Of a DNA stretch of 64,000 nt, positions 52,233 to 64,000 are shown one piece after another. Source of the DNA: Anodontia alba (Eukaryota; Mollusca; Bivalvia; Lucinida; Lucinidae); assembly GCA_964016985.1 (NCBI GenBank), contig OZ024828.1, positions 30,209,129-30,273,128 on the forward strand. The letters run 5' to 3'. Numbering within the stretch: the stretch's first letter is position 1; the number at the start of each line of letters is the position of its first letter. The position numbers were made by a program, and so were the translations under genes. The notes beneath the pieces are model-generated. The model saw only the letters and a program-made list of their open reading frames with translations. It was not told the origin of the DNA and searched no databases.

Positions 52233-52989
52233 GGTTGAATGGCAAAATGTGTAGACCCAGATCAAATGGTTAATTTTAGGAGCTATCTCATCTGGGTTCA
52301 CACCGTATCGCCACGTGTTTAATTGCATATGCTACGCACATAGTCAAATCGGCGTTTAGTCAAAAGCAGCTAATCTGCGTCAAAAACTACTGGTTTGAAT
52401 ATCAAACTGTCTAGACCAAGATCAAATGGTTCATTTTAGGAGTTTTGTGATCAGGGTCCGCGCTTTTTACTCACGTGCCAACATACTCATTCTACTCAGG
52501 TGGTCAAATCAGTGTTAAGTCGGAAACAGCAAACTGCGTTTAAAACTACTGGTTTAAATAGCAAACTGTCTAGACCAAGATAACATGGTTCATTTAAGGA
52601 GCTTTGTGATCTGGGTCTGCGCTGTTTACTCACGTGCCAACATACTCATTCTACTCAGGTGGTCAAATCAGTGTTAAGTCGGAAACAGCAAACTGCGTCT
52701 AAAACTACTGTTTGAATGGCAGACTGCGTAGTCCCAGAACAAATTGTTCATTTAAGAAGCTATAAGATTTGGGTCCGCGCTGTTTGCTTACGTGTCCAAA
52801 TGGTGAAATCAGCGTTTAGTCGAAAACAGCCAAACTGCGTCCGAAACAACTGGTTGAGATGCAATCTGTGTAGACCCAGATCAAATGGTTCATGTTAGGA
52901 GCTATGTATTCAGGATCTGCTTTGTATGCTCGCGCGTCAACAAGCACATTCCACACAGATGGTCAAATCAGCGCTTAGTCGAAAGCAGG
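52233..52989 (+). repeat. Array of five subrepeats, unit 11
   Basis: Same length and common sequence. Confidence 0.92.
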
Positions 52990-54387
52990 AAACTTAATTA
53001 TTGCCACCTACGCTCCAGTTTATATGCATATGAACACGGTAGAGATATGCAGACTGCACGATTTTCTCGTTGTCTAATACTTAACGATATACAGATCCTT
53101 TGACTTTACTTAAAACATTATGGTTCTCATGTACACAAGAAGTAGATCAGCGTTTACAAAGGCGCCTGTGAATATGTGTGGGTTGAGTGTCAAATTACAT
53201 TTTTTTTTTCGTTTAGTAATTATTGCGGCATATGATAAAATCACAGTAAAAACTGGCCGCCCAAAATTTAATGTCCATTTTCAGGATGCGCTCCTACAAA
53301 TGACTGCCACAAATGTGTGCTTCAGCGCGTGTTTGCCTTGTATACAAAAGTTTTAAAGTAAACATATTATTTAATCCTTGTAAATCATTTTTGGCTGGTG
53401 CACGTTTTGATTTCTTGTTTTTGTATGCAGTCGCGTACGAAATGACCCAGTACACCAAAGCGAAAAGCGCTGGCATTATCACAGAACAAACTCAACTGTC
53501 ATGATCCTACATGGAGCAAAGTAAGGATCCTGAAAGAAATGCGTGAGGATACAGAACGCCATATATATCAGCAACCATGCAAACAAAGGCGTTTTAGACA
53601 TATATGAAGGTTAACTTGAAAGACATTAACATGAATGTCCATACCACACAATCCTAAAGGTTTATGTTCTTAAGCGCATCTTTATAATATTGTTTTACAT
53701 TGTTGCACGAACTCTACATTATATACAAAGCCAAACTTATGTCGGATTTCACATCTATATTCCCGAAAAGATTTTCAAAAAAGTCTCCTACTACTCATAC
53801 AACAGGGGGAGGGGGGTTGGGAGAGGGACTACCCTTGTGTAATCATACCCGCCGGGAAGGATTCCGTTTGTGTATATATATATTCCCGAAAAGTTTTTCA
53901 TATAAAGTTCCCCTACCACCCATAAAACATAAAAAGGGGGGAACTACCCTTGCGGAATCCTACCCACCGGGAAGGATTCCGTTTGTGAACGAAATCGTAC
54001 GTTTCGTTCAGCGTCCAGGTAAAACCTGGACAGGATCTCTCCAATTATTTGGAGAAATAAACATTGGACGCTTTTCACAGAATTGCTCGCTTTAAATATG
54101 CATTTTGTATTAAAATTAAATGACTTTCGTATAGGTGACGATTTAACATTTATCCTCAAATATGTCCTATCAGTCACATTTTTCTTAAAGATAAACAGAC
54201 TAATAGAAAACGAGTGTCTATTACTATCTGAATGTCAGTATTATAACTGTTGGACTGGATCTGTTGACAAGTTTTTACACCTTTTTCATAGCAGACGACC
54301 GAGCTGTTAAACCGACTATTTGTCTCCCTTTACCAACCATTCACTTTATGAAGTGCTATGAACAAAATAATAATCACTAATTAATAA

Positions 54388-54471
54388 GAGCACGGTGCTC
54401 GAGTGGATTCTTTTACTATTTTAAAAGAAAACACACGCCTCTTCATGTGGGTTCGAATCCTCACTTCGGCA
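54388..54471 (+). pseudogene. tRNA-Leu-like relic, unit 12
   Basis: Both boxes intact; 84-nt form as in unit 6. Confidence 0.5.
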
Positions 54472-56546
54472 TTTATTTTTTTTCTAAAAACATTTTTTTT
54501 TTCATCCTAATTTTGTGTAAGTTTTCATTGTAGTTATGTTTTTTGTTTAGTTTTAGTTAACGTTAGCAGCGAAAATATTTTTATTAATAATATAGCAGCC
54601 TTTGTTTGAGTTTGAAAAATTAAAGAAGAGAAATTTGATTGCTGATTACTATTCATATTTATAAAGCCTAGCGTACACCTCGTTCCTGGGTATCACAATA
54701 CTTTTTCATTGAAAGCACGCGTGGCTCCCTCATTGTTTCCAATGAATCTACAGCACTGGAATTGTAGTAGTACGCTGCAGCCTTAATTCAGTAGCTCCAA
54801 ACGCTGTCCTCCTACATTTATAAAACCAAATCTGTGTATACAGCTTCAAACATACTAGAATCTTAAAGTGTGTATAGCATGGATGCAGGAAGGCATGTTC
54901 AAGATCCTGTTGTCTTAAAAAAGCGTTACAGAATCAAGAAAGCAAAGAAAACATAACGAGTCTCAACTCAACTGTGGCAGTATTTGCCATTTTCTCATGC
55001 GCCGACTTTTGTTTTTATTCGTCGGATCGTAAGAAAATAGCATTGTCCCATATTCTCATATGCCAATAGCCGTGAGACCCGGATAGGCATACACTTCCGA
55101 ACAGTATAATCAAGGTTTTTTTGTTCGTCAATATTTTCTACCATATCGAACCGGTGAATTAGAATCGAAGGACCTGTTTCGACTGCGTGTGTGCAGCTAA
55201 TCTTTGCCTTCGTTGTTCGCATATGCAATAAGACATTTGAAGCCTACCATAAGCGTGGTTCACGGCTGCGGACAGTTACAGCAATACAGCAAATTAAGAC
55301 CTGTACGTTTTATACATTTACCAATACGATTTTGTCTTGTTCACGTAGGTGTATGATTCTCATCACGGTCTCTCAACTTCTGTAATTACCGTAAATATTC
55401 AGACACATTAGTGCCTTGCTCTGCCTAATCAAATATTTGGACAGAATAGAAAATGTTCAGGAAGAACAACTATCACAGAACATATTATCGTTATTGTTAA
55501 TTATAATTAGGACAACAGAAAATGTCAATATGTCATATGCTCATAGAGTTGGCACAGGTAACCGTGAGCACGGTCTGGTCAGGTGTTTGTAATATTTTTC
55601 TCTGTAATTTCTGACAAATATCTAAGTGGACAGAGTAAGACGCTGATCCGACTGCGCGCGCTTGAGTTGCAGGCTTATGCGCACCTTAGTTCGCCGCATA
55701 TGTGAAAAGACCATTTTCGCATGTTGCTATTTTATTATAAGCTCAAATAAGTGAAAAAGTTTATGTCATATGCAAACAGTAGAGATTCAGATAATTGTGC
55801 GCAACAAATATGTGAAAGAGTGTACATGTGTCAAATACCAATAGGAGAGACCATCCCGCGCATTTGCGTAGTCAGATCATGGTCTTCTCTGTCCGCCAAA
55901 TTATTTGGTATGTTTTACAGTATTCAACAATTCTGTCAGCGGACAACGAAAACCATGATCAGGCTGCGTGGCTGCACAGACCAATCTGTGCACGCGTCGG
56001 ACTTATTAGTAAAATGAACAAAAAAGAATATATTCGGAAATGCTCGTGAACAAGGTCGAAATTTGTTAAATATTTAGTTGGTAGTAATCACTTTTCTTAT
56101 TGACTTTTGTAGGTGTTCTTTTTGTTTACTTGTGTCTGGATGCGGAGAGTGAAGGGTAGCACCTACAGGTATTAAACGGAGAACATTCCGAATACATAGT
56201 ACATACGAATTAGTGTTCAGTACTTGACACAACGTATGAGTCTAGGTACTTGCTTATCTACGTCAAACCGATAAACTGTTGAATATTTCAGGAAGCTAAA
56301 TATATCAAAAGCTTAATTTCACTACAGATGTGGCCAGATTTTAGTTAGAACATTTATACAGGGAAGGTAATATATAAAAAGAAAACGCTAGCGCCTGATT
56401 GCTGTACATGTAGTCAGATAGTACGGTTGATAGATGGTCGTCTTAGTTATTTGTGTATCTATGTCAACATAACTTTGGAACAGCTTAAAAACTTCGAGAT
56501 CAGTAAGCACTTGGATCGGTGACAGCATATCGGTCATTTCTTTCCA

Positions 56547-56728
56547 GCTCTCTCTCTCACTCTCTCACTCTCTCTCTCTCTCGTTTTTTTTTTTTTTTTT
56601 TTTTTTTTCACGCGAACTGACGGACAGAGTGAAACACTACGTTATGAGTTAATGTATTACTATCGGCTGCTAGTCATTTCTTTACAACTCTTTCTCTCTC
56701 TCACTCTCCCTCTCTCTGTTTTTTTTTT
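56547..56728 (+). repeat. CT and poly-T tracts, unit 12
   Basis: Shorter CT form; T runs 25 and 10. Confidence 0.85.
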
Positions 56729-57101
56729 ATTTACACATCCAGTCCTCAATGTGTCCTATTTCATACGCGAACTGACGGAACTATGTTATGAGTTCATGAA
56801 ATATATGGCCCTTCTGCTGTCAGTTTAGCCATTCTTTCCTTCTGTAGCAAATGGGAAAACATGATTACCATACACGTGAATCAGCGACGTCGGATTAGGC
56901 TGCAATACAATGGATTAAGACTTGTAAGTTTTCGTACGTTTATCAATACCAATTTCGTCTGTGTGATTCTTAGTGCTGCACTCTCAAACACTGCACTGAC
57001 GGAAAATATTCAGAACTATTAGCACCTTATCATATCTTTAACGATATTTGGACAAGCGTATACATTCTGATTAATTACCATTTGTTGCACTCGAAACTAC
57101 A

Positions 57102-57858
57102 GGTTGAATGGCAAAATGTGTAGACCCAGATCAAATGGTTAATTTTAGGAGCTATCTCATCTGGGTTCACACCGTATCGCCACGTGTTTAATTGCATATG
57201 CTACGCACATAGTCAAATCGGCGTTTAGTCAAAAGCAGCTAATCTGCGTCAAAAACTACTGGTTTGAATATCAAACTGTCTAGACCAAGATCAAATGGTT
57301 CATTTTAGGAGTTTTGTGATCAGGGTCCGCGCTTTTTACTCACGTGCCAACATACTCATTCTACTCAGGTGGTCAAATCAGTGTTAAGTCGGAAACAGCA
57401 AACTGCGTTTAAAACTACTGGTTTAAATAGCAAACTGTCTAGACCAAGATAACATGGTTCATTTAAGGAGCTTTGTGATCTGGGTCTGCGCTGTTTACTC
57501 ACGTGCCAACATACTCATTCTACTCAGGTGGTCAAATCAGTGTTAAGTCGGAAACAGCAAACTGCGTCTAAAACTACTGTTTGAATGGCAGACTGCGTAG
57601 TCCCAGAACAAATTGTTCATTTAAGAAGCTATAAGATTTGGGTCCGCGCTGTTTGCTTACGTGTCCAAATGGTGAAATCAGCGTTTAGTCGAAAACAGCC
57701 AAACTGCGTCCGAAACAACTGGTTGAGATGCAATCTGTGTAGACCCAGATCAAATGGTTCATGTTAGGAGCTATGTATTCAGGATCTGCTTTGTATGCTC
57801 GCGCGTCAACAAGCACATTCCACACAGATGGTCAAATCAGCGCTTAGTCGAAAGCAGG
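57102..57858 (+). repeat. Array of five subrepeats, unit 12
   Basis: Same length and common sequence. Confidence 0.92.
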
Positions 57859-59255
57859 AAACTTAATTATTGCCACCTACGCTCCAGTTTATATGCATAT
57901 GAACACGGTAGAGATATGCAGACTGCACGATTTTCTCGTTGTCTAATACTTAACGATATACAGATCCTTTGACTTTACTTAAAACATTATGGTTCTCATG
58001 TACACAAGAAGTAGATCAGCGTTTACAAAGGCGCCTGTGAATATGTGTGGGTTGAGTGTCAAATTACATTTTTTTTTCGTTTAGTAATTATTGCGGCATA
58101 TGATAAAATCACAGTAAAAACTGGCCGCCCAAAATTTAATGTCCATTTTCAGGATGCGCTCCTACAAATGACTGCCACAAATGTGTGCTTCAGCGCGTGT
58201 TTGCCTTGTATACAAAAGTTTTAAAGTAAACATATTATTTAATCCTTGTAAATCATTTTTGGCTGGTGCACGTTTTGATTTCTTGTTTTTGTATGCAGTC
58301 GCGTACGAAATGACCCAGTACACCAAAGCGAAAAGCGCTGGCATTATCACAGAACAAACTCAACTGCCATGATCCTACATGGAGCAAAGTAAGGATCCTG
58401 AAAGAAATGCGTGAGGATACAGAACGCCATATATATCAGCAACCATGCAAACAAAGGCGTTTTAGACATATATGAAGGTTAACTTGAAAGACATTAACAT
58501 GAATGTCCATACCACACAATCCTAAAGGTTTATGTTCTTAAGCGCATCTTTATAATATTGTTTTACATTGTTGCACGAACTCTACATTATATACAAAGCC
58601 AAACTTATGTCGGATTTCACATCTATATTCCCGAAAAGATTTTCAAAAAAGTCTCCTACTACTCATACAACAGGGGGAGGGGGGTTGGGAGAGGGACTAC
58701 CCTTGTGTAATCATACCCGCCGGGAAGGATTCCGTTTGTGTATATATATATTCCCGAAAAGTTTTTCATATAAAGTTCCCCTACCACCCATAAAACATAA
58801 AAAGGGGGGAACTACCCTTGCGGAATCCTACCCACCGGGAAGGATTCCGTTTGTGAACGAAATCGTACGTTTCGTTCAGCGTCCAGGTAAAACCTGGACA
58901 GGATCTCTCCAATTATTTGGAGAAATAAACATTGGACGCTTTTCACAGAATTGCTCGCTTTAAATATGCATTTTGTATTAAAATTAAATGACTTTCGTAT
59001 AGGTGACGATTTAACATTTATCCTCAAATATGTCCTATCAGTCACATTTTTCTTAAAGATAAACAGACTAATAGAAAACGAGTGTCTATTACTATCTGAA
59101 TGTCAGTATTATAACTGTTGGACTGGATCTGTTGACAAGTTTTTACACCTTTTTCATAGCAGACGACCGAGCTGTTAAACCGACTATTTGTCTCCCTTTA
59201 CCAACCATTCACTTTATGAAGTGCTATGAACAAAATAATAATCACTAATTAATAA

Positions 59256-59339
59256 GAGCACGGTGCTCGAGTGGATTCTTTTACTATTTTAAAAGAAAAC
59301 ACACGCCTCTTCATGTGGGTTCGAATCCTCACTTCGGCA
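59256..59339 (+). pseudogene. tRNA-Leu-like relic, unit 13
   Basis: Both boxes intact; 84-nt form. Confidence 0.5.
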
Positions 59340-61412
59340 TTTATTTTTTTTCTAAAAACATTTTTTTTTCATCCTTATTTTGTGTAAGTTTTCATTGTAG
59401 TTATGTTTTTTGTTTAGTTTTAGTTAACGTTAGCAGCGAAAATATTTTTATTAATAATATAGCAGCCTTTGTTTGAGTTTGAAAAATTAAAGAAGAGAAA
59501 TTTGATTGCTGATTACTATTCATATTTATAAAGCCTAGCGTACACCTCGTTCCTGGGTATCACAATACTTTTTCATTGAAAGCACGCGTGGCTCCCTCAT
59601 TGTTTCCAATGAATCTACAGCACTGAAATTGTAGTAGTACGCTGCAGCCTTAATTCAGTAGCTCCAAACGCTGTCCTCCTACATTTATAAAACCAAATCT
59701 GTGTATACAGCTTCAAACATACTAGAATCTTAAAGTGTGTATAGCATGGATGCAGGAAGGCATGTTCAAGATCCTGTTGTCTTAAAAAAGCGTTACAGAA
59801 TCAAGAAAGCAAAGAAAACATAACGAGTCTCAACTCAACTGTGGCAGTATTTGCCATTTTCTCATGCGCCGACTTTTGTTTTTATTCGTCGGATCGTAAG
59901 AAAATAGCATTGTCCCATATTCTCATATGCCAATAGCCGTGAGACCCGGATAGGCATACACTTCCGAACAGTATAATCAAGGTTTTTTTGTTCGTCAATA
60001 TTTTCTACCATATCGAACCGTTGAATTAGAATCGAAGGACCAGTTTCGACTGCGTGTGTGCAGCTAATCTTTGCCCTCGTTGTTCGCATATGCAATAAGA
60101 CATTTGAAGCCTACCATAAGCGTGGTTCACGGCTGCGGACAGTTACAGCAATACAGCAAATTAAGACCTGTACGTTTTATACATTTACCAATACGATTTT
60201 GTCTTGTTCACGTAGGTGTATGATTCTCATCACGGTCTCTCAACTTCTGTAATTACCGTAAATATTCAGACACATTAGTGCCTTGCTCTGCCTAATCAAA
60301 TATTTGGACAGAATAGAAAATGTTCAGGAAGAACAACTATCACAGAACATATTATCGTTATTGTTAATTATAATTAGGACAACAGAAAATGTCAATATGT
60401 CATATGCTCATAGAGTTGGCACAGGTAACCGTGAGCACGGTCTGGTCAGGTGTTTGTAATATTTTTCTCTGTAATTTCTGACAAATATCTAAGTGGACAG
60501 AGTAAGACGCTGATCCGACTGCGCGCGCTTGAGTTGCAGGCTTATGCGCACCTTAGTTCGCCGCATATGTGAAAAGACCATTTTCGCATGTTGCTATTTT
60601 ATTATAAGCTCAAATAAGTGAAAAAGTTTATGTCATATGCAAACAGTAGAGATTCAGATAATTGTGCGCAACAAATATGTGAAAGAGTGTACATGTGTCA
60701 AATACCAATAGGAGAGACCATCCCGCGCATTTGCGTAGTCAGATCATGGTCTTCTCTGTCCGCCAAATTATTTGGTATGTTTTACAGTATTCAACAATTC
60801 TGTCAGCGGACAACGAAAACCATGATCAGGCTGCGTGGCTGCACAGACCAATCTGTGCACGCGTCGGACTTATTAGTAAAATGAACAAAAAAGAATATAT
60901 TCGGAAATGCTCGTGAACAAGGTCGAAATTTGTTAAATATTTAGTTGGTAGTAATCACTTTTCTTATTGACTTTTGTAGGTGTTCTTTTTGTTTACTTGT
61001 GTCTGGATGCGGAGAGTGAAGGGTAGCACCTACAGGTATTAAACGGAGAACATTCCGAATACATAGTACATACGAATTAGTGTTCAGTACTTGACACAAC
61101 GTATGAGTCTAGGTACTTGCTTATCTACGTCAAACCGATAAACTGTTGAATATAACAGGAAGCTAAATATATCAAAAGCATAATTTCACTACAGATGTGG
61201 CCAGATTTTAGTTAGAACATTTATACAGGGAAGGTAATATATAAAAAAAAACGCTAGCGCCTGATTGCTGTACATGTAGTCAGATAGTACGGTTGATAGA
61301 TGGTCGTCTTAGTTATTTGTGTATCTATGTCAACATAACTTTGGAACAGCTTAAAAACTTCGAGATCAGTAAGCACTTGGATCGGTGACAGCATATCGGT
61401 CATTTCTTTCCA

Positions 61413-61581
61413 GCTCTCTCTCTCACTCTCTCACTCTCTCTCTCTCTCGTTTTTTTTTTTTTTCACGCGAACTGACGGACAGAGTGAAACACTACGTTAT
61501 GAGTTAATGTATTACTATCGGCTGCTAGTCATTTCTTTACAACTCTTTCTCTCTCTCACTCTCCCTCTCTCTGTTTTTTTT
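61413..61581 (+). repeat. CT and poly-T tracts, unit 13
   Basis: Shorter CT form; T runs 14 and 8, with the duplicated ATTT also seen in unit 11. Confidence 0.85.
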
Positions 61582-61958
61582 ATTTATTTACACATCCAGT
61601 CCTCAATGTGTCCTATTTCATACGCGAACTGACGGAACTATGTTATGAGTTCATGAAATATATGGCCCTTCTGCTGTCAGTTTAGCCATTCTTTCCTTCT
61701 GTAGCAAATGGGAAAACATGATTACCATACACGTGAATCAGCGACGTCGGATTAGGCTGCAATACAATGGATTAAGACTTGTAAGTTTTCGTACGTTTAT
61801 CAATACCAATTTCGTCTGTGTGATTCTTAGTGCTGCACTCTCAAACACTGCACTGACGGAAAATATTCAGAACTATTAGCACCTTATCATATCTTTAACG
61901 ATATTTGGACAAGCGTATACATTCTGATTAATTACCATTTGTTGCACTCGAAACTACA

Positions 61959-62715
61959 GGTTGAATGGCAAAATGTGTAGACCCAGATCAAATGGTTAAT
62001 TTTAGGAGCTATCTCATCTGGGTTCACACCGTATCGCGACGTGTTTAATTGCATATGCTACGCACATAGTCAAATCGGCGTTTAGTCAAAAGCAGCTAAT
62101 CTGCGTCAAAAACTACTGGTTTGAATATCAAACTGTCTAGACCAAGATCAAATGGTTCATTTTAGGAGTTTTGTGATCAGGGTCCGCGCTTTTTACTCAC
62201 GTGCCAACATACTCATTCTACTCAGGTGGTCAAATCAGTGTTAAGTCGGAAACAGCAAACTGCGTTTAAAACTACTGGTTTAAATAGCAAACTGTCTAGA
62301 CCAAGATAACATGGTTCATTTAAGGAGCTTTGTGATCTGGGTCTGCGCTGTTTACTCACGTGCCAACATACTCATTCTACTCAGGTGGTCAAATCAGTGT
62401 TAAGTCGGAAACAGCAAACTGCGTCTAAAACTACTGTTTGAATGGCAGACTGCGTAGTCCCAGAACAAATTGTTCATTTAAGAAGCTATAAGATTTGGGT
62501 CCGCGCTGTTTGCTTACGTGTCCAAATGGTGAAATCAGCGTTTAGTCGAAAACAGCCAAACTGCGTCCGAAACAACTGGTTGAGATGCAATCTGTGTAGA
62601 CCCAGATCAAATGGTTCATGTTAGGAGCTATGTATTCAGGATCTGCTTTGTATGCTCGCGCGTCAACAAGCACATTCCACACAGATGGTCAAATCAGCGC
62701 TTAGTCGAAAGCAGG
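61959..62715 (+). repeat. Array of five subrepeats, unit 13
   Basis: Same length; the CACGTG of subrepeat 1 is lost (CGACGTG near 62038). Confidence 0.92.
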
Positions 62716-63478
62716 AAACTTAATTATTGCCACCTACGCTCCAGTTTATATGCATATGAACACGGTAGAGATATGCAGACTGCACGATTTTCTCGTCGTC
62801 TAATACTTAACGATATACAGATCCTTTGACTTTACTTAAAACATTATGGTTCTCATGTACACAAGAAGTAGATCAGCGTTTACAAAGGCGCCTGTGAATA
62901 TGTGTGGGTTGAATGTCAAATTACATTTTTTTTTTCGTTTAGTAATTATTGCGGCATATGATAAAATCACAGTAAAAAGTGGCCGCCCAAAATTTAATGT
63001 CCATTTTCAGGATGCGCTCCTACAAATGACTGCCACAAATGTGTGCTTCAGCGCGTGTTTGCCTTGTATACAAATGTTTTAAAGTAAACATATTATTTAA
63101 TCCTTGTAAATCATTTTTGGCTGGTGCACGTTTTGATTTCTTGTTTTTGTATGCAGTCGCGTACGAAATGACCCAGTACACCAAAGCGAAAAGCGCTGGC
63201 ATTATCACAGAACAAACTCAACTGCCATGATCCTACATGGAGCAAAGTAAGGATCCTGAAAGAAATGCATGAGGATACAGAACGCCATATATATCAGCAA
63301 CCATGCAAACAAAGGCGTTTTAGACATATATGAAGGTTAACTTGAAAGACATTAACATGAATGTCCATACCAAACAATCCTAAAGGTTTATGTTCTTAAG
63401 CGCATCTTTATAATATTGTTTTACATTGTTGCACGAACTCTACATTATATACAAAGCCAAACTTATGTCGGATTTCAC

Positions 63479-64000
63479 ATCTATATTCCCGAAAAGATTT
63501 TCAAAAAAGTCTCCTACTACTCATACAACAGGGGGAGGGGGTTGGGAGAGGGACTACCCTTGTGTAATCATACCCGCCGGGAAGGATTCCGTTTGTGTAT
63601 ATATATATTCCCGAAAAGTTTTTCATATAAAGTTCCCCTACCACCCATAAAACATAAAAAGGGGGGAACTACCCTTGCGGAATCCTACCCACCGGGAAGG
63701 ATTCCGTTTGTGAACGAAATCGTACGTTTCGTTCAGCGTCCAGGTAAAACCTGGACAGAATCTCTCCAATTATTTGGAGAAATAAACATTGGACGCTTTT
63801 CACAGAATTGCTCGCTTTAAATATGCATTTTGTATTAAAATTAAATGACTTTCGTATAGGTGACGATTTAACATTTATCCTCAAATATGTCCTATCAGTC
63901 ACATTTTTCTTAAAGATAAACAGACTAATAGAAAACGAGTGTCTATTACTATCTGAATGTCAGTATTATAACTGTTGGACTGGATCTGTTGACAAGTTTT
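63479..64000 (+). repeat. Macrosatellite unit 14, partial (first 522 bp)
   Basis: Start of a further unit cut by the window end. It contains the G-rich motif (63531-63552) and the inverted-repeat cluster (63712-63797) with the B-type TTAT loop and a private ACAGAATCTC change. The array continues to the right. Confidence 0.96.

Larger units (their letters stand above)
48886..53752 (+). repeat. Macrosatellite unit 11 (4867 bp), C-to-B transition
   Basis: C-block variants persist to at least CACATTTATAAAG near 49787. GAACCGGTGAATT near 50283 is shared with unit 12, and the CT tract (51680 onward) and CCTAAAGG near 53654 are of the B type. The switch therefore lies between about 49.8 and 51.7 kb. 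Confidence 0.96.
53753..58620 (+). repeat. Macrosatellite unit 12 (4868 bp)
   Basis: B-type copy: TTAT loop near 54047, CATATTTATAAAG near 54653. It carries GAACCGGTGAATT near 55150, shared with unit 11. A T-to-A change near 54509 (TCCTAATTTTG) is private. Confidence 0.97.
58621..63478 (+). repeat. Macrosatellite unit 13 (4858 bp)
   Basis: B-type copy with more private changes than its neighbours: TATAACAGG near 61151, loss of bases in the AAAAAGAAAACG run near 61245, and ATCGCGACGTG near 62035, which destroys one CACGTG. It has a short first poly-T tract (14 T) and shares a TATTTATTTAC form of the second tract with unit 11. Confidence 0.97.

Noticed and set aside
1..64000. rDNA, 5S, histone or other repeated gene cluster
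   Set aside because: No rRNA core, 5S internal promoter or histone reading frame can be seen in the unit.
1..64000. Assembly artefact from a collapsed or looped repeat
   Set aside because: Every unit has private substitutions, different T-run lengths and block-specific variants, which a simple assembly loop would not produce. Homopolymer lengths may still be imprecise.

Overview
The window is one long head-to-tail tandem array. It is a eukaryotic-looking, AT-rich macrosatellite with a repeat unit of about 4.87 kb. Taking the motif ATCTATATTCCCGAAAAG as the start of each unit, 13 complete units (starting at 1, 4852, 9861, 14719, 19584, 24460, 29350, 34234, 39121, 44003, 48886, 53753 and 58621) are followed by a partial fourteenth (63479-64000). 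All units lie in the same orientation with no spacer. Lengths are 4851-4890 bp, except unit 2 at 5009 bp. Both window ends fall inside the array, so its true size is unknown. By eye the units differ at only a percent or so of positions, mostly scattered substitutions and tract-length changes.

I find no protein-coding gene I can defend. All open frames are short (134 codons or fewer), resemble no family I recognise, and recur only because the DNA itself recurs; several are broken by indels between copies. There is no rRNA, no transposase, reverse transcriptase or integrase, no CRISPR array and no bacterial-type gene organisation. The long CT/poly-T tracts, nested satellite structure and tRNA-like class II A/B boxes point to a eukaryotic nuclear genome, perhaps animal. 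The sequence does not let me name a taxon.

Layout of a unit, in unit 1 coordinates: 4-233, a diverged 121-bp tandem duplication carrying a G-quadruplex motif (53-75); 199-318, a dense cluster of inverted repeats; 634-717, a degenerate tRNA-Leu-like (class II) sequence with A box, B box and following T runs; 1065-1202, a TATA-like box and a 25-codon small ORF in good Kozak context (weak candidate); about 1300-2240, diverged blocks with a 163-bp CATATG spacing and a 102-nt foldback (2113-2214); 2793-2959, two CT/poly-T tracts inside a roughly 158-bp duplication; 3133-3286, a diverged second copy of 1527-1690; 3333-4089, five tandem 142-159 bp subrepeats with CACGTG E-boxes; 4090-4851, unassigned sequence.

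The units fall into blocks by shared variants: units 1-3 (A), 4-6 (B), about late unit 6 to mid unit 11 (C), and 12-14 (B again). This is the pattern expected from local unequal exchange and gene conversion. Unit 2 carries one extra 159-bp subrepeat. The most notable features are the Pol III-like module in every unit, the G4 plus hairpin cluster, and the nested nucleosome-length periodicities inside a gene-free macrosatellite.
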